Origin: DATLGB01 sp963740765
Lineage (GTDB): Bacteria; Actinomycetota; Thermoleophilia; Solirubrobacterales; Solirubrobacteraceae
Length of the DNA: 64,000 nucleotides
Assembly (NCBI GenBank): GCA_963740765.1
Contig: CAVUFN010000016.1
Coordinates: 620,001-684,000 of the forward strand
Direction: 5' to 3'
A program made the translations under genes and the position numbers. Of the stretch, positions 26,825 through 34,581 are shown piece by piece (position 1 is the stretch's first letter; every line of letters starts with the position of its first letter). The notes under the pieces were generated by a model. It was not told the DNA's origin, did not search any database, and was given only the letters and a program-made list of their open reading frames with translations.

Positions 26825-27772
26825 TCAGATGGCAGCGCCGACGAGCTTCTCGACGGTGGCCTCGTCGATGGTGCGCTGCAGTCCTTCTCGCAGCTCGACG
26901 GCCGGCTCCCAGCCGAGCAGGTCGCGGGCCTTGGTGATGTCGGGCTGGCGGATCTGCGGATCGTCGACCGGAAGCGCTTCGAAGACGATCTCCGACCGCG
27001 ACCCCGTCACCTCGATCACCGCGTGCGCGAGCTCGAGCAGCGTGAACTCGTTCGGGTTGCCGATGTTGACCGGCTCATGATGGCCGGACTCCTGCAGCCG
27101 GATCATGCCCTCGATCAGGTCGCTCACGTACGTGAACGACCGGGTCTGGGACCCGTCCCCGAACACCGTGATCGGCCGGTCGGTCAGCGCCTGGCGCAGG
27201 AACGTCGGGATCGCGCGGCCGTCGTTGGGCCGCATCCGGGCGCCGTAGGTGTTGAAGATGCGCATGATCGCCGTGTCCACGCCCTGCTGGCGGTGGTAGG
27301 CCATCGTCAGCGCCTCCGCGTAGCGCTTGGCCTCGTCGTAGACGCCGCGCGGGCCGATCGGGTTGACATGGCCCCAGTAGGTCTCGGGCTGCGGATGGAC
27401 CTTCGGATCGCCGTAGACCTCACTGGTGGACGCGATCAGAAAGCGCGCACGGTGGCGCTTGGCGACACCCAGCGTCTGGTGCGTCCCGTAGGACCCGACC
27501 TTGAGCGTGTGCAGCGGCAACCGCAGGTAGTCGATCGGGCTCGCCGGCGACGCCAGGTGATAGACGAAATCGACCGGCTCCTCGATGAAGTACGGATCGA
27601 TGATGTCCAGGTTGAGATGAACGAACTCCGGAACACGGATGTGCTCGATGTTCGCCAGCGACCCCGTCTCGAGGTTGTCCACGCAGATCACACGGTGCCC
27701 GCGCCGCAGCAGCTCATCGCACAGGTGCGAGCCCAGAAAGCCCGCCCCGCCCGTCACAAGGCAAGTAGCCAT
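26825..27772 (-). CDS. UDP-glucuronate decarboxylase (UDP-xylose synthase)
   Basis: 315 residues from ATG 27772; GTG 27778 would add two residues. It is an extended SDR with TGGAGFLGSHL (residues 7-17), STSEVYGDP, and catalytic Tyr145/Lys149 in YDEAKR. The stretch YWGHVNPIGPRGVYDEAKR is specific to UXS rather than to dTDP-glucose dehydratases. It makes UDP-xylose from UDP-glucuronate with bound NAD+, supplying a pentose donor to the glycosyltransferases. A -10 hexamer lies just upstream and the gene appears to be its own unit. Confidence 0.92.
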   Translation of the reverse strand: MATCLVTGGAGFLGSHLCDELLRRGHRVICVDNLETGSLANIEHIRVPEFVHLNLDIIDPYFIEEPVDFVYHLASPASPIDYLRLPLHTLKVGSYGTHQTLGVAKRHRARFLIASTSEVYGDPKVHPQPETYWGHVNPIGPRGVYDEAKRYAEALTMAYHRQQGVDTAIMRIFNTYGARMRPNDGRAIPTFLRQALTDRPITVFGDGSQTRSFTYVSDLIEGMIRLQESGHHEPVNIGNPNEFTLLELAHAVIEVTGSRSEIVFEALPVDDPQIRQPDITKARDLLGWEPAVELREGLQRTIDEATVEKLVGAAI

Positions 27773-27781
27773 TGCCACCGC

Positions 27782-27787
27782 AGGCTA
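27782..27787 (-). promoter_or_regulatory. -10 hexamer TAGCCT for UDP-glucuronate decarboxylase
   Basis: On the minus strand TAGCCT ends 9 nt before ATG 27772 and 3 nt before GTG 27778, which favours the ATG as the true start. Confidence 0.4.
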
Positions 27788-27792
27788 ACTGC

Positions 27793-27981
27793 TTAACGCG
27801 CGCGGGCGGCCGCGTAGTCCCGCTTGGTGACGTCGATCAGCACGTAGTTGCGCTTGCTCACGCGCTCTGCCTTGCCCATCGTCGACAGGCGCTTGCAGGT
27901 CACCGGGCACTTCTTGCACCGCGGCTTGTCCTTGCAACACTTCTTCTTGGTTCGCACCGTGCCCGAGAACGCCATCCACAC
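27793..27981 (-). CDS. Small Cys-rich protein
   Basis: 62 residues from GTG 27981, or 60 from ATG 27975. The core KKCCKDKPRCKKCPVTCKRL holds five Cys in a basic context (CC-x5-C-x2-C-x3-C), which could bind zinc or an iron-sulfur cluster. The pattern recalls short basic actinobacterial proteins with a similar motif; I know no function for it. It is divergent from ferritin and shares its promoter region. Confidence 0.6.
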   Translation of the reverse strand: MWMAFSGTVRTKKKCCKDKPRCKKCPVTCKRLSTMGKAERVSKRNYVLIDVTKRDYAAARAR

Positions 27982-27984
27982 CTG

Positions 27985-27994
27985 ATGTTAGGGT
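27985..27994. promoter_or_regulatory. Overlapping divergent -10 elements
   Basis: ATGTTAGGGT carries TAGGGT (27989-27994) for ferritin, 6 nt before ATG 28001. On the other strand it carries TAACAT (27990-27985) for the Cys-rich gene, 9 nt before ATG 27975. The two hexamers share two bases, as in symmetrical bidirectional promoters. Confidence 0.5.
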
Positions 27995-28001
27995 GCCCGA
28001 A
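27988..28001 (+). promoter_or_regulatory. TTAGG-N4-CCGAA, possible metalloregulator site
   Basis: TTAGGGTGCCCGAA is an imperfect inverted repeat (TTAGGG/CCCGAA) abutting the ferritin start codon. It matches, in form and position, the TTAGG-N4-CCTAA copies before the EfeO-like gene at 43886. It also contains the -10 hexamer, so part of the match could be coincidental. Confidence 0.4.
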
Positions 28002-28525
28002 TGCCCGCTGACGCGTTCGTCGCCAAACTCAACGAGCAGATCGCCAACGAGTTCGCCGCACACCAGCAGTACGTCGCCTGCGCGGTGTACTACGACGACG
28101 AGACGCTTCCCCAGCTCGCAGCGTTCTTCTATCGCCAGGCGATGGAGGAGCGCGACCACGCGATGATGATGGTCCAGTACCTGCTGGACACCGATTCGCA
28201 CGTGATCATCCCGGGCGTCGGCGCCCCCACGGTGCAGTTCGTGGACGTCGTGGCCCCGATCGCGCTGGCGCTGGACCAGGAGAAGCGCGTCTCCGAGCAG
28301 ATCAACGGCCTGGCCGCGGTCGCGCGCGAGGAGGGCGACTACTCCAGCGAGCAGTTCATGCAGTGGTTCATCAAGGAGCAGGTGGAGGAGGTCGCCACGA
28401 TGAGCGACCTGCTGCGCTGGGCCGAGCGCTCCCGCGACGACGTCAAGGACATCGAGGACTACGTCGCCCGCGAGCAGACGGGCGAGGCCGTCGACGCTAC
28501 GGCGCCGCGCGCCGCCGGCGCCTGA
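28001..28525 (+). CDS. Non-heme ferritin
   Basis: 174 residues. Four-helix ferritin with ligands visible as Glu17 (NEQIANEFAAHQQY) and Glu50/His53 (EERDHAMMM), then the second pair of helices with QINGLAAVAREEGDYSS and FIKEQVEEVATM. It lacks a heme Met/bacterioferritin signature. It stores iron as ferric mineral in a 24-mer cage. Its promoter carries a possible iron-responsive site similar to that of the iron-uptake genes at 43.9 kb. The 3' end overlaps the convergent selB end by 29 bp. Confidence 0.92.
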   Translation: MPADAFVAKLNEQIANEFAAHQQYVACAVYYDDETLPQLAAFFYRQAMEERDHAMMMVQYLLDTDSHVIIPGVGAPTVQFVDVVAPIALALDQEKRVSEQINGLAAVAREEGDYSSEQFMQWFIKEQVEEVATMSDLLRWAERSRDDVKDIEDYVAREQTGEAVDATAPRAAGA

Positions 28526-29717
28526 CGCGCTGATCGCCGCGCCGCAGCGTGCGGCCGGTGGCGTCGAAGTGCTCGAGGAGGAGCTGGGCTTCCTTGCGGC
28601 CCACGCCCAACGCATCCCGCACCTCTCCCAACGTGGCGGGCAACAACGCCTCCACCGCGGGCCACACTTCGTCCGGATCGCTGTCGCCGCGGTACTTCCT
28701 CAGGGCGCGCGGCGCCGGCTCGGGTTCAACGGCAGGCATTGAGGGAGTGGGTTCGGGCGGGGGCTGAAGGACGGTCCCTCCTCCCAGCGTGTCCGGGGGC
28801 GCGATGCTTCGGATGACGAGACGCTCGCCCGGTCTGGTGAGCAGTGGCTTCTCGCAGCGCAGGCGGTTCCTCGTTGCCCTCGCCGCCGTCTCCCTCGTCC
28901 CGTGGTGGACCATCACGCGCTTGGGCGGGTCGAAGTCCAGCTCGACGTCGATCACGTAGCTCGGCTCGAACGGTTCGCTCGTCACCACGTCCCCCCGGCT
29001 CACCTGGTCCCGGTCGACGCCGGCGAGGTTGATCGCCACGCGCTGCCCGGCCTCCGCACGCTCGGCGTCGGCGTCGTGGACCTGCACGCCCCGCACCCGC
29101 GCCGCCCGCCCCGAGGGCAGAAGCGTCACCACATCACCGGCCGCAACCGAGCCCGACCACAACGTCCCGGTCACAACGGTGCCGGCGCCGCGAATCGTGA
29201 AGACACGGTCGACGTGCGCAGTAAGGGTCGCCCCAGCGACCCTTTCTGCGCTCACCGGAGCGGAGGCGGCACGGTCGAGGGCGTCCCGGAGCGCATCGAT
29301 ACCCCGCCCCTCCTTCACCGACACGGGCACCACCTCGGCCCCGAAGTCCGGCAGATCCGGCAGCGGCCCCAGGTCGGACTTGGTCACCGCGACGACTCCG
29401 CGCTCAACGCCCAGCGCCTGCAGCACCTTCCAGTGCTCCACCGTCTGCGGCATCACGCCGTCGTCCGCGGCGATGCACAGCAGGAACAGGTCGATCCCCG
29501 ACGCCCCCGCGACCATCGTCCGCACGAAGCGCTCGTGCCCCGGAACGTCGACCACGGACAACGCCCGGCCGGAGGGCAGGTCCAGCCGGGCGTAGCCCAG
29601 TGCGATCGAGATCCCCCGCGCGCGCTCCTCCGGGAGCCGATCGGTGTCGACTCCCGTGAGGGCGCGGACGAGGGCGGTCTTGCCGTGGTCGATGTGACCG
29701 GCGGTGCCTAGGACCAG
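28497..29717 (-). CDS. selB: SelB-like translation factor, C-terminally shortened
   Basis: 406 residues if started at CTG 29717, which gives LVLGTAGHIDHGKTALVRAL, the complete G1 loop. No ATG, GTG or TTG lies in frame upstream, and the next possible start (29561) would delete the P-loop. G-domain motifs are VDVPGHERFVRTMVAGA (G3) and TKSD (G4); the domain 3 motif APPDTLGGG follows. Known bacterial SelB proteins are near 600 residues with four winged helices. Here a Pro-rich linker leads straight to one, LGEVRDALGVGRKEAQLLLEHFD, resembling the RNA-binding fourth. It should deliver selenocysteyl-tRNA to UGA codons. It overlaps the end of the FtsX gene by 10 nt. Confidence 0.8.
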   Translation of the reverse strand: MVLGTAGHIDHGKTALVRALTGVDTDRLPEERARGISIALGYARLDLPSGRALSVVDVPGHERFVRTMVAGASGIDLFLLCIAADDGVMPQTVEHWKVLQALGVERGVVAVTKSDLGPLPDLPDFGAEVVPVSVKEGRGIDALRDALDRAASAPVSAERVAGATLTAHVDRVFTIRGAGTVVTGTLWSGSVAAGDVVTLLPSGRAARVRGVQVHDADAERAEAGQRVAINLAGVDRDQVSRGDVVTSEPFEPSYVIDVELDFDPPKRVMVHHGTRETAARATRNRLRCEKPLLTRPGERLVIRSIAPPDTLGGGTVLQPPPEPTPSMPAVEPEPAPRALRKYRGDSDPDEVWPAVEALLPATLGEVRDALGVGRKEAQLLLEHFDATGRTLRRGDQRVRRRRRAAP

Positions 29718-32110
29718 GAGAGGGCCTCCATGGGGCTCATCTTGGCAGCGCGGCGGGCCGGTGCGATCGCGGCGAGCACGCCCGCCACCACCGCGACCGC
29801 GACGAACGTGATCAGCGAGCCGGCCGGGACCGCGTAGGCCAGGCCCGCGTCGCCGAAGGCGGCGACCACGATCGCGGCCAGGCCCAGGCCGAGCGCGATC
29901 CCGGTGACCGCGCCGAGCGCGGCGGTGATGATCGACTCGTGCCGGACCATGCGGCGCATCTGGCGGCGGGTCATGCCGACGGCGCGCAGCATGCCGAGCT
30001 CACGCGTCCGCTCGAAGGTCGACAGCACCAGGGTGTTGACGATCCCGAACAGGGACACGATCACGGCCAGCGCGAGCAGGACGTAGAAGACCGCCAGCAG
30101 CTGGTCCAGCGACGCCGCCCGCGTGTCGATCCACTTCGCCTCGCTCTGCACCTTCGCGTCGGGGTGACCCCCCAGCGCCGAGCGGATCGACGCGGCCGAG
30201 CCCCCTTGCACGAACGTGATCACGCCGCGGTGGTTGTCGAAGGCCCGGTCGTAGGCCGGGGTGCCCATGGTGATCGGCCCGAGGCCGAGCAGGTCCAGCA
30301 CCGGCGAGTGCTCGATGCCGCGGACCGTCAGCGGGACGCGCACGCCCTTGGCGGACGTGACCGTGAAGCGGTCGCCCACCCCGAGCTTGTGCTCCGTCGC
30401 CCAGCCGTCGTCGACGATCGCGCCGTCGGACCCCAACGAGCCCGGCACGGAATCCGACCCGCGCTCCCAGTCGAAGCGCATCACCGACGGCAGGGTCTTC
30501 GGGTCGATCGCGTTGACGATCTCGACATCGCCGAACGCCTGCCCGGCGTCCTGGGCGATCGAGGAGACCGTGCGCACGCCGTCGGCACGCGCGACGTCGC
30601 GGGCGACGGCCGTCGGCAGCGGCGACCAGTCGTCCGTGGCGACCACGACGTGGTCGGCGGACACCCGGCGCTCGAGCGACGTCGACGTCGTGTCCTTGAG
30701 GCCGGCGCCGACGACGGTGACGACCGTGACCAGGGCGACGCCGATGGTCAGCGCGCCCGCCGTGGCGAACGTCCGCCCCGGCTGGCGCATCGCGTTGCGG
30801 CGTGCGAGGTCGCCCGCCGCGCCGCCGAGGCGCTGCGCCGGGCGGCCGATGACCGACACGAGCGAGCGCACCGCGCGGCCGATCCGGCCCGGCGTCCTGA
30901 GCTCGGCGGCCCGCAGCACGGCGACGGGCGGGACGCGGGTCGCGCGGATCGCCGGGATCAGCCCGGCCAGCGTGGTGACGACGACGCCGACCAGCATGGC
31001 GGCGACGACCGTCCCGCCGGCGAGCGACATCGAGCCGGCCGGCAGGCCCATGCCCATCGCGTCGAACAGCGACGTGATGCCTGCCGCGAGGCCGTAGCCG
31101 GCGGCGATGCCGAGCACGGACGCGACGACGCCGAGGGCGACCGCCTCGACCAGCACGGACCGCAGGACCTGGCCGCGAGACGCGCCGACCATGCGCAGCA
31201 GCCCGAGCTCACGCGAGCGCTGGGCGACCGTGATCGACAGCGCGTTGGCGATGGTGAAGCCGCCGACCAGGACCGCGATGATCCCGAAGGCGAGCAGGAC
31301 GCCACGCAGGATGTCCACGATCGTGTCGAGGTCGGAGAACTGGTAGCGGTCGTTGGCGACCGCGGACTGCACGGCGATGTTCGCCGGCAGCGCGTCGTCC
31401 AGCGCCGCGCGCAGCGTCGACGGCGCCACGCCGTCGCGGCCGGCGACGAGGATGTCGTCGAACTCGCCGACCCGGCCCAGCGCGCGCTGCGCGGTGGGCA
31501 GGTCGAACACGGCGACGGAGGCGCTGCCGAGCGTCTTGACGTCGCCGAAGCGCGCCACGCCGACCACGCGATAGGACGCCGTGGTCGCCTCGGCGGCGAC
31601 CTTCACGGACGCGCCGACCTTGAGCTTCTCAGCGTCGGCCGTGGCCTGGTCGACCACGACCTCGCCGGGGCCGGACGCGAAGCGCCCGTCGACGATGCGC
31701 AGCGGGTTCAGGGCCTTCGGCGCGCTCGGGTCGAGCCCGATGCCGAAGTACGGCCCGGTCCCGGCCGGCTTGCCGTCGGAGCCGATGACCTTGGTCTGCT
31801 GGTCGACGATGTCACCGACGGCGACGCCGACGGAGGGCACCGAGCGCACGCGCTCGAGCGTGGCGGCGTCGACCCGAGGACGCTGGAGCGCCCAGCTGGT
31901 GCCGGTGCTGCCCTCGAACGCCTGCCGGCCGGCGACGACCGCGTCCGTCCCGCCGTAGGCGGCGGTGGACAGCGAGTCCGTTCCGCGCCGCATCGTGTCG
32001 GTCACGGTGAAGGCGGCGGCGACCATGCCGACGCCGAGGACGATGGCGACCATCGTCAGGACGGTGCGCGCCTTGCGCGCCGCCAGGGCTCGGAGGCCGA
32101 CGCGGATCAT
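29708..32110 (-). CDS. ABC transporter permease, FtsX/MacB type
   Basis: 800 residues from ATG 32110, overlapping the ATPase stop as ATGA. An N-terminal span (18-35) is followed by an extracellular MacB-like domain, then an FtsX core (about 260-400). A second span near 445 leads to a second extracellular domain and a second FtsX core (about 675-795) with RELGMLRAVGMTRRQMRRM. This duplicated eight-or-more-span layout is common in actinobacteria and fits lipid, peptide or drug export. The substrate is unknown. Confidence 0.88.
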   Translation of the reverse strand: MIRVGLRALAARKARTVLTMVAIVLGVGMVAAAFTVTDTMRRGTDSLSTAAYGGTDAVVAGRQAFEGSTGTSWALQRPRVDAATLERVRSVPSVGVAVGDIVDQQTKVIGSDGKPAGTGPYFGIGLDPSAPKALNPLRIVDGRFASGPGEVVVDQATADAEKLKVGASVKVAAEATTASYRVVGVARFGDVKTLGSASVAVFDLPTAQRALGRVGEFDDILVAGRDGVAPSTLRAALDDALPANIAVQSAVANDRYQFSDLDTIVDILRGVLLAFGIIAVLVGGFTIANALSITVAQRSRELGLLRMVGASRGQVLRSVLVEAVALGVVASVLGIAAGYGLAAGITSLFDAMGMGLPAGSMSLAGGTVVAAMLVGVVVTTLAGLIPAIRATRVPPVAVLRAAELRTPGRIGRAVRSLVSVIGRPAQRLGGAAGDLARRNAMRQPGRTFATAGALTIGVALVTVVTVVGAGLKDTTSTSLERRVSADHVVVATDDWSPLPTAVARDVARADGVRTVSSIAQDAGQAFGDVEIVNAIDPKTLPSVMRFDWERGSDSVPGSLGSDGAIVDDGWATEHKLGVGDRFTVTSAKGVRVPLTVRGIEHSPVLDLLGLGPITMGTPAYDRAFDNHRGVITFVQGGSAASIRSALGGHPDAKVQSEAKWIDTRAASLDQLLAVFYVLLALAVIVSLFGIVNTLVLSTFERTRELGMLRAVGMTRRQMRRMVRHESIITAALGAVTGIALGLGLAAIVVAAFGDAGLAYAVPAGSLITFVAVAVVAGVLAAIAPARRAAKMSPMEALSWS

Positions 32111-32817
32111 CGGTCACTCACGATCTGGCCGTCTTCGAGGACGACGACGCGGTCGGCCTGCTCGGCCGCACGTGGATCGTGGGTGACCATGACGATGGTC
32201 TGGCCGTCCTCGTCGACGGCCGCGCGCAGGAGGTCGAGGACGTCGGCGCCGGCCTTGGAGTCGAGGTTGCCCGTCGGCTCGTCGGCGAACAGAACGGTCG
32301 GGCGCGAGATCAGCGCGCGGGCGATGGCGACACGCTGCTGCTGGCCGCCGGACAACTCGGCCGGCTTGTGGTCGCGACGGCCGGTGAGGCCGACGCGGTC
32401 GATCAGCGCGTCCAGCTCGGCGTCGGGGATCCGGCGCCCGGCGATGCGCGACGGCAGCAGGATGTTCTCCTCGGCCGTCAGCGTCGGCAGCAGGTTGAAC
32501 GCCTGGAAGACGAAGCCGACGTGCTCGCGGCGCAGGCGCGTGAGCTTCTTGTCGGACATCTGCGCGATGTCGGCGCCGTTGATGTGCACGGAGCCGCTGG
32601 TCGGGCGATCGAGCCCGGCGAGCAGGTGCATGAGGGTGGACTTGCCCGAACCGGAGGGACCCATCACGGCCGTGTACTGGCCGGCGGAGACGGCGAGGGA
32701 GACCCCGCGCAGCGCGTGGACGGCGCTGTCGCCCTCCCCGTAGGAGCGGGCGAGCGCGACGGCCTCGACAGCGGAGGTCGTCGCGACGATGTGCGGGGAC
32801 GAGAGGACTGCGGTCAT
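32107..32817 (-). CDS. ABC transporter ATP-binding protein, MacB/LolD type
   Basis: 236 residues from ATG 32817, with an AAGGATC ribosome-binding site upstream. Walker A is GPSGSGKST (53-61), the Q-loop VFQAFNLLPTLTAEEN, signature LSGGQQQRVAIARAL, Walker B VLFADEPTGNLDS and H-loop VTHD. It powers the FtsX permease encoded next. The unit lies divergent to a two-kinase signalling operon, the usual layout for regulated drug or peptide exporters. Confidence 0.92.
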   Translation of the reverse strand: MTAVLSSPHIVATTSAVEAVALARSYGEGDSAVHALRGVSLAVSAGQYTAVMGPSGSGKSTLMHLLAGLDRPTSGSVHINGADIAQMSDKKLTRLRREHVGFVFQAFNLLPTLTAEENILLPSRIAGRRIPDAELDALIDRVGLTGRRDHKPAELSGGQQQRVAIARALISRPTVLFADEPTGNLDSKAGADVLDLLRAAVDEDGQTIVMVTHDPRAAEQADRVVVLEDGQIVSDR

Positions 32818-32831
32818 GGAGAGGATCCTTT

Positions 32832-33281
32832 TCAGGCGGTCGCCGCGATGCGGTTCACGGCGTGGGACAGGGCGCCGGCCTTGAGCAGGCCGGCCGTGGC
32901 CTCCGCGAGGAGCCCGGCCATCAGACCGCGGCCCTTCGCGAGGGAGATGGAGGCGCGGACCTCGGTGCCGTCGGAGGTCGGCTCGACGTCGTAGGCGACG
33001 TCCAGGACCACGCCCCCGCCCACCCCGCACGCCGACAGCGCGAACTGCCGGTCGTCGGCATGGTGCACGTGGACGTCGAACCCGACGCGCACGCCGGCGA
33101 GCTTGCCGGAGACGCGCGTGCGGGTCCCGGCGCGCAGCCGCGTGGTCGTGTCGTCCTCGATGTCGAAGGCGACGGGGGACCAGCGGGCGACCGCGTCGGG
33201 ATCCGTGAGCGCAGCCAGGACGGCCTCGGGAGCCGCCCCGGTGAGGGCTGTGGCCGTCCATGTCGTGTTCATGGACCCCAT
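32832..33281 (-). CDS. SRPBCC (polyketide cyclase/CoxG-like) protein
   Basis: 149 residues from ATG 33281; ATG 33272 is an alternative. The START-like fold shows in APEAVLAALTDPDAVARWSP at the N-terminus, the strand TRTRVSGKLAGVRVGFDV and a long C-terminal helix LAEATAGLLKAGALSHAV. Proteins of this fold bind hydrophobic ligands. It lies 14 nt upstream of the ABC ATPase gene and is probably co-transcribed, so it might bind the transported or sensed ligand; that is inference. Confidence 0.7.
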   Translation of the reverse strand: MGSMNTTWTATALTGAAPEAVLAALTDPDAVARWSPVAFDIEDDTTTRLRAGTRTRVSGKLAGVRVGFDVHVHHADDRQFALSACGVGGGVVLDVAYDVEPTSDGTEVRASISLAKGRGLMAGLLAEATAGLLKAGALSHAVNRIAATA

Positions 33282-33392
33282 GCTCCGCCCGCCGGCGTCG
33301 GAGCGCATCGGCCGTGCAGGCGAATCGGTGTCGTCCCTGAGGATGACCCGAAGATCGTCAGAAGGGACGGTGGAACGGGTCCGAGCCGCGGG

Positions 33393-33398
33393 TACCTT
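33393..33398 (+). promoter_or_regulatory. -10 hexamer TACCTT for the kinase operon
   Basis: TACCTT ends 10 nt before GTG 33409. A GAAGGA stretch lies too close to the start codon for normal use. Confidence 0.35.
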
Positions 33399-33408
33399 GC
33401 GAAGGACG

Positions 33409-34581
33409 GTGACCGATCGCCTCCAATCCTTGCGCGCGCGCACGCGCGCGCTGCCGCCGCGCGCGGTCGAGGCCGGTCTCGCCGGGCTGATCGTCCTCGG
33501 CACCGCGCTCGAGGCGGCCTTCGCCGGCGCCTCCCTGTCCGCGCGCGCCGCCGCCCTCATCCCCGCCGCCATCATTGCCGCCGGCGTGCTGCTGCGGCGC
33601 CGCGCCCCGATCGGGGCCGCGGCCCTGAGCCTGGTCGGCATCACCGTGGTCGCGTTCGTGCACACGGAGGTCTGGGAGCGGCTCAACGTCCTCTACTTCG
33701 GGTTCCTGTTCCTCGTCTACTCGCTCGCGGGACGGGAGGAGGGACGCCGGCTGCGCGTCGGCATCGCGGTCTGCGCCGTCGGGCTGGCCGCCTCCACGTT
33801 CGTCGAGGGCGCCGAGCACCCGGCCGGTGATCTCGCCGCGGAACTCCTGGCCGGTTTCGCGTTCTTCATCGTCGCACCCGTCCTCGCCGGCCGCCTCCTG
33901 CGCAGCCGCTTGCGACTCAACGAGGCGCTCACCGAGAAGGCGAACCTCGCCGCCACCCACCGCCACGACGCCGCCGAGGAGGCGGCCGGCGCGGAGCGGG
34001 TCCGCATCGCCTCCGAGCTGCACGACCTCGTCTCTCACGCGCTCGGCGCGATGACCATCCAGGCGTCGGCCGCCCGCCGGCTCGCCGCGAAGGACGCGAC
34101 CGCCGCGGCCGGCGCATTCCAGGCGATCGAGACGACGGGCCGCGACGCGCTCGGTGAGCTGCGGGTCCTGCTCGACGTCCTGCGCGACGACGATGCCCCG
34201 GCGGGTGCGCCCACCCCGCAGCCGACGCTCGAGGATCTCCCGCAGCTGGTCGAGCGGGCCCGCGCCCGGGGCCTCGGCGTGGACCTGTCGATCGAGGGAA
34301 CTCCGCCCACCGGGCTGCCGGCCGGCGTGGAGCTGACCGCTTACCGCGTCGTCCAGGACGCGCTGCGGGCGGCACGGGAGGATGGCGGCGCCGGCGCCGC
34401 GCGCGTCACCGTGCGCTATCTCCCCGAGCGCCTCGAGGTCGAGATCTCCGACGACGGCGGGCAGGTCACCGACCGCCGCCTGCTCGGGCTGCAGGAGCGC
34501 GTCCGGCTGTTCGGCGGGGAGGTCGCCCGCCGGGACGGGATGCTGCGCGCGCGGCTGCCGCTCGAACGGGTGGCAGGGTGA
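33409..34581 (+). CDS. Sensor histidine kinase, NarL-type, degenerate ATP site
   Basis: 390 residues. Five or six N-terminal spans (20-165) precede a short coiled coil and a HisKA_3 domain with phospho-acceptor His205 in ELHDLVSH. In the ATPase domain the N box reads YRVVQDALRAAREDG, so the usual Asn (QEALTNALKHA-like) is missing. The G region, SDDGGQVTDRRLLGLQERV, lacks the GxG loop. It is coupled by GTGA to a second kinase gene. Autokinase activity is doubtful; it may need the partner or act as a phosphatase. Confidence 0.8.
   Translation: MTDRLQSLRARTRALPPRAVEAGLAGLIVLGTALEAAFAGASLSARAAALIPAAIIAAGVLLRRRAPIGAAALSLVGITVVAFVHTEVWERLNVLYFGFLFLVYSLAGREEGRRLRVGIAVCAVGLAASTFVEGAEHPAGDLAAELLAGFAFFIVAPVLAGRLLRSRLRLNEALTEKANLAATHRHDAAEEAAGAERVRIASELHDLVSHALGAMTIQASAARRLAAKDATAAAGAFQAIETTGRDALGELRVLLDVLRDDDAPAGAPTPQPTLEDLPQLVERARARGLGVDLSIEGTPPTGLPAGVELTAYRVVQDALRAAREDGGAGAARVTVRYLPERLEVEISDDGGQVTDRRLLGLQERVRLFGGEVARRDGMLRARLPLERVAG

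Noticed and set aside
1..27772. The glycan locus as a recently acquired island
   Set aside because: GC content, codon use and promoter style look the same as in the metabolic genes, and no tRNA, integrase or insertion sequence flanks it.
28497..29561. SelB starting at TTG 29561
   Set aside because: This would lack the P-loop GHIDHGKT, which is present and in frame upstream; such a protein could not bind GTP.
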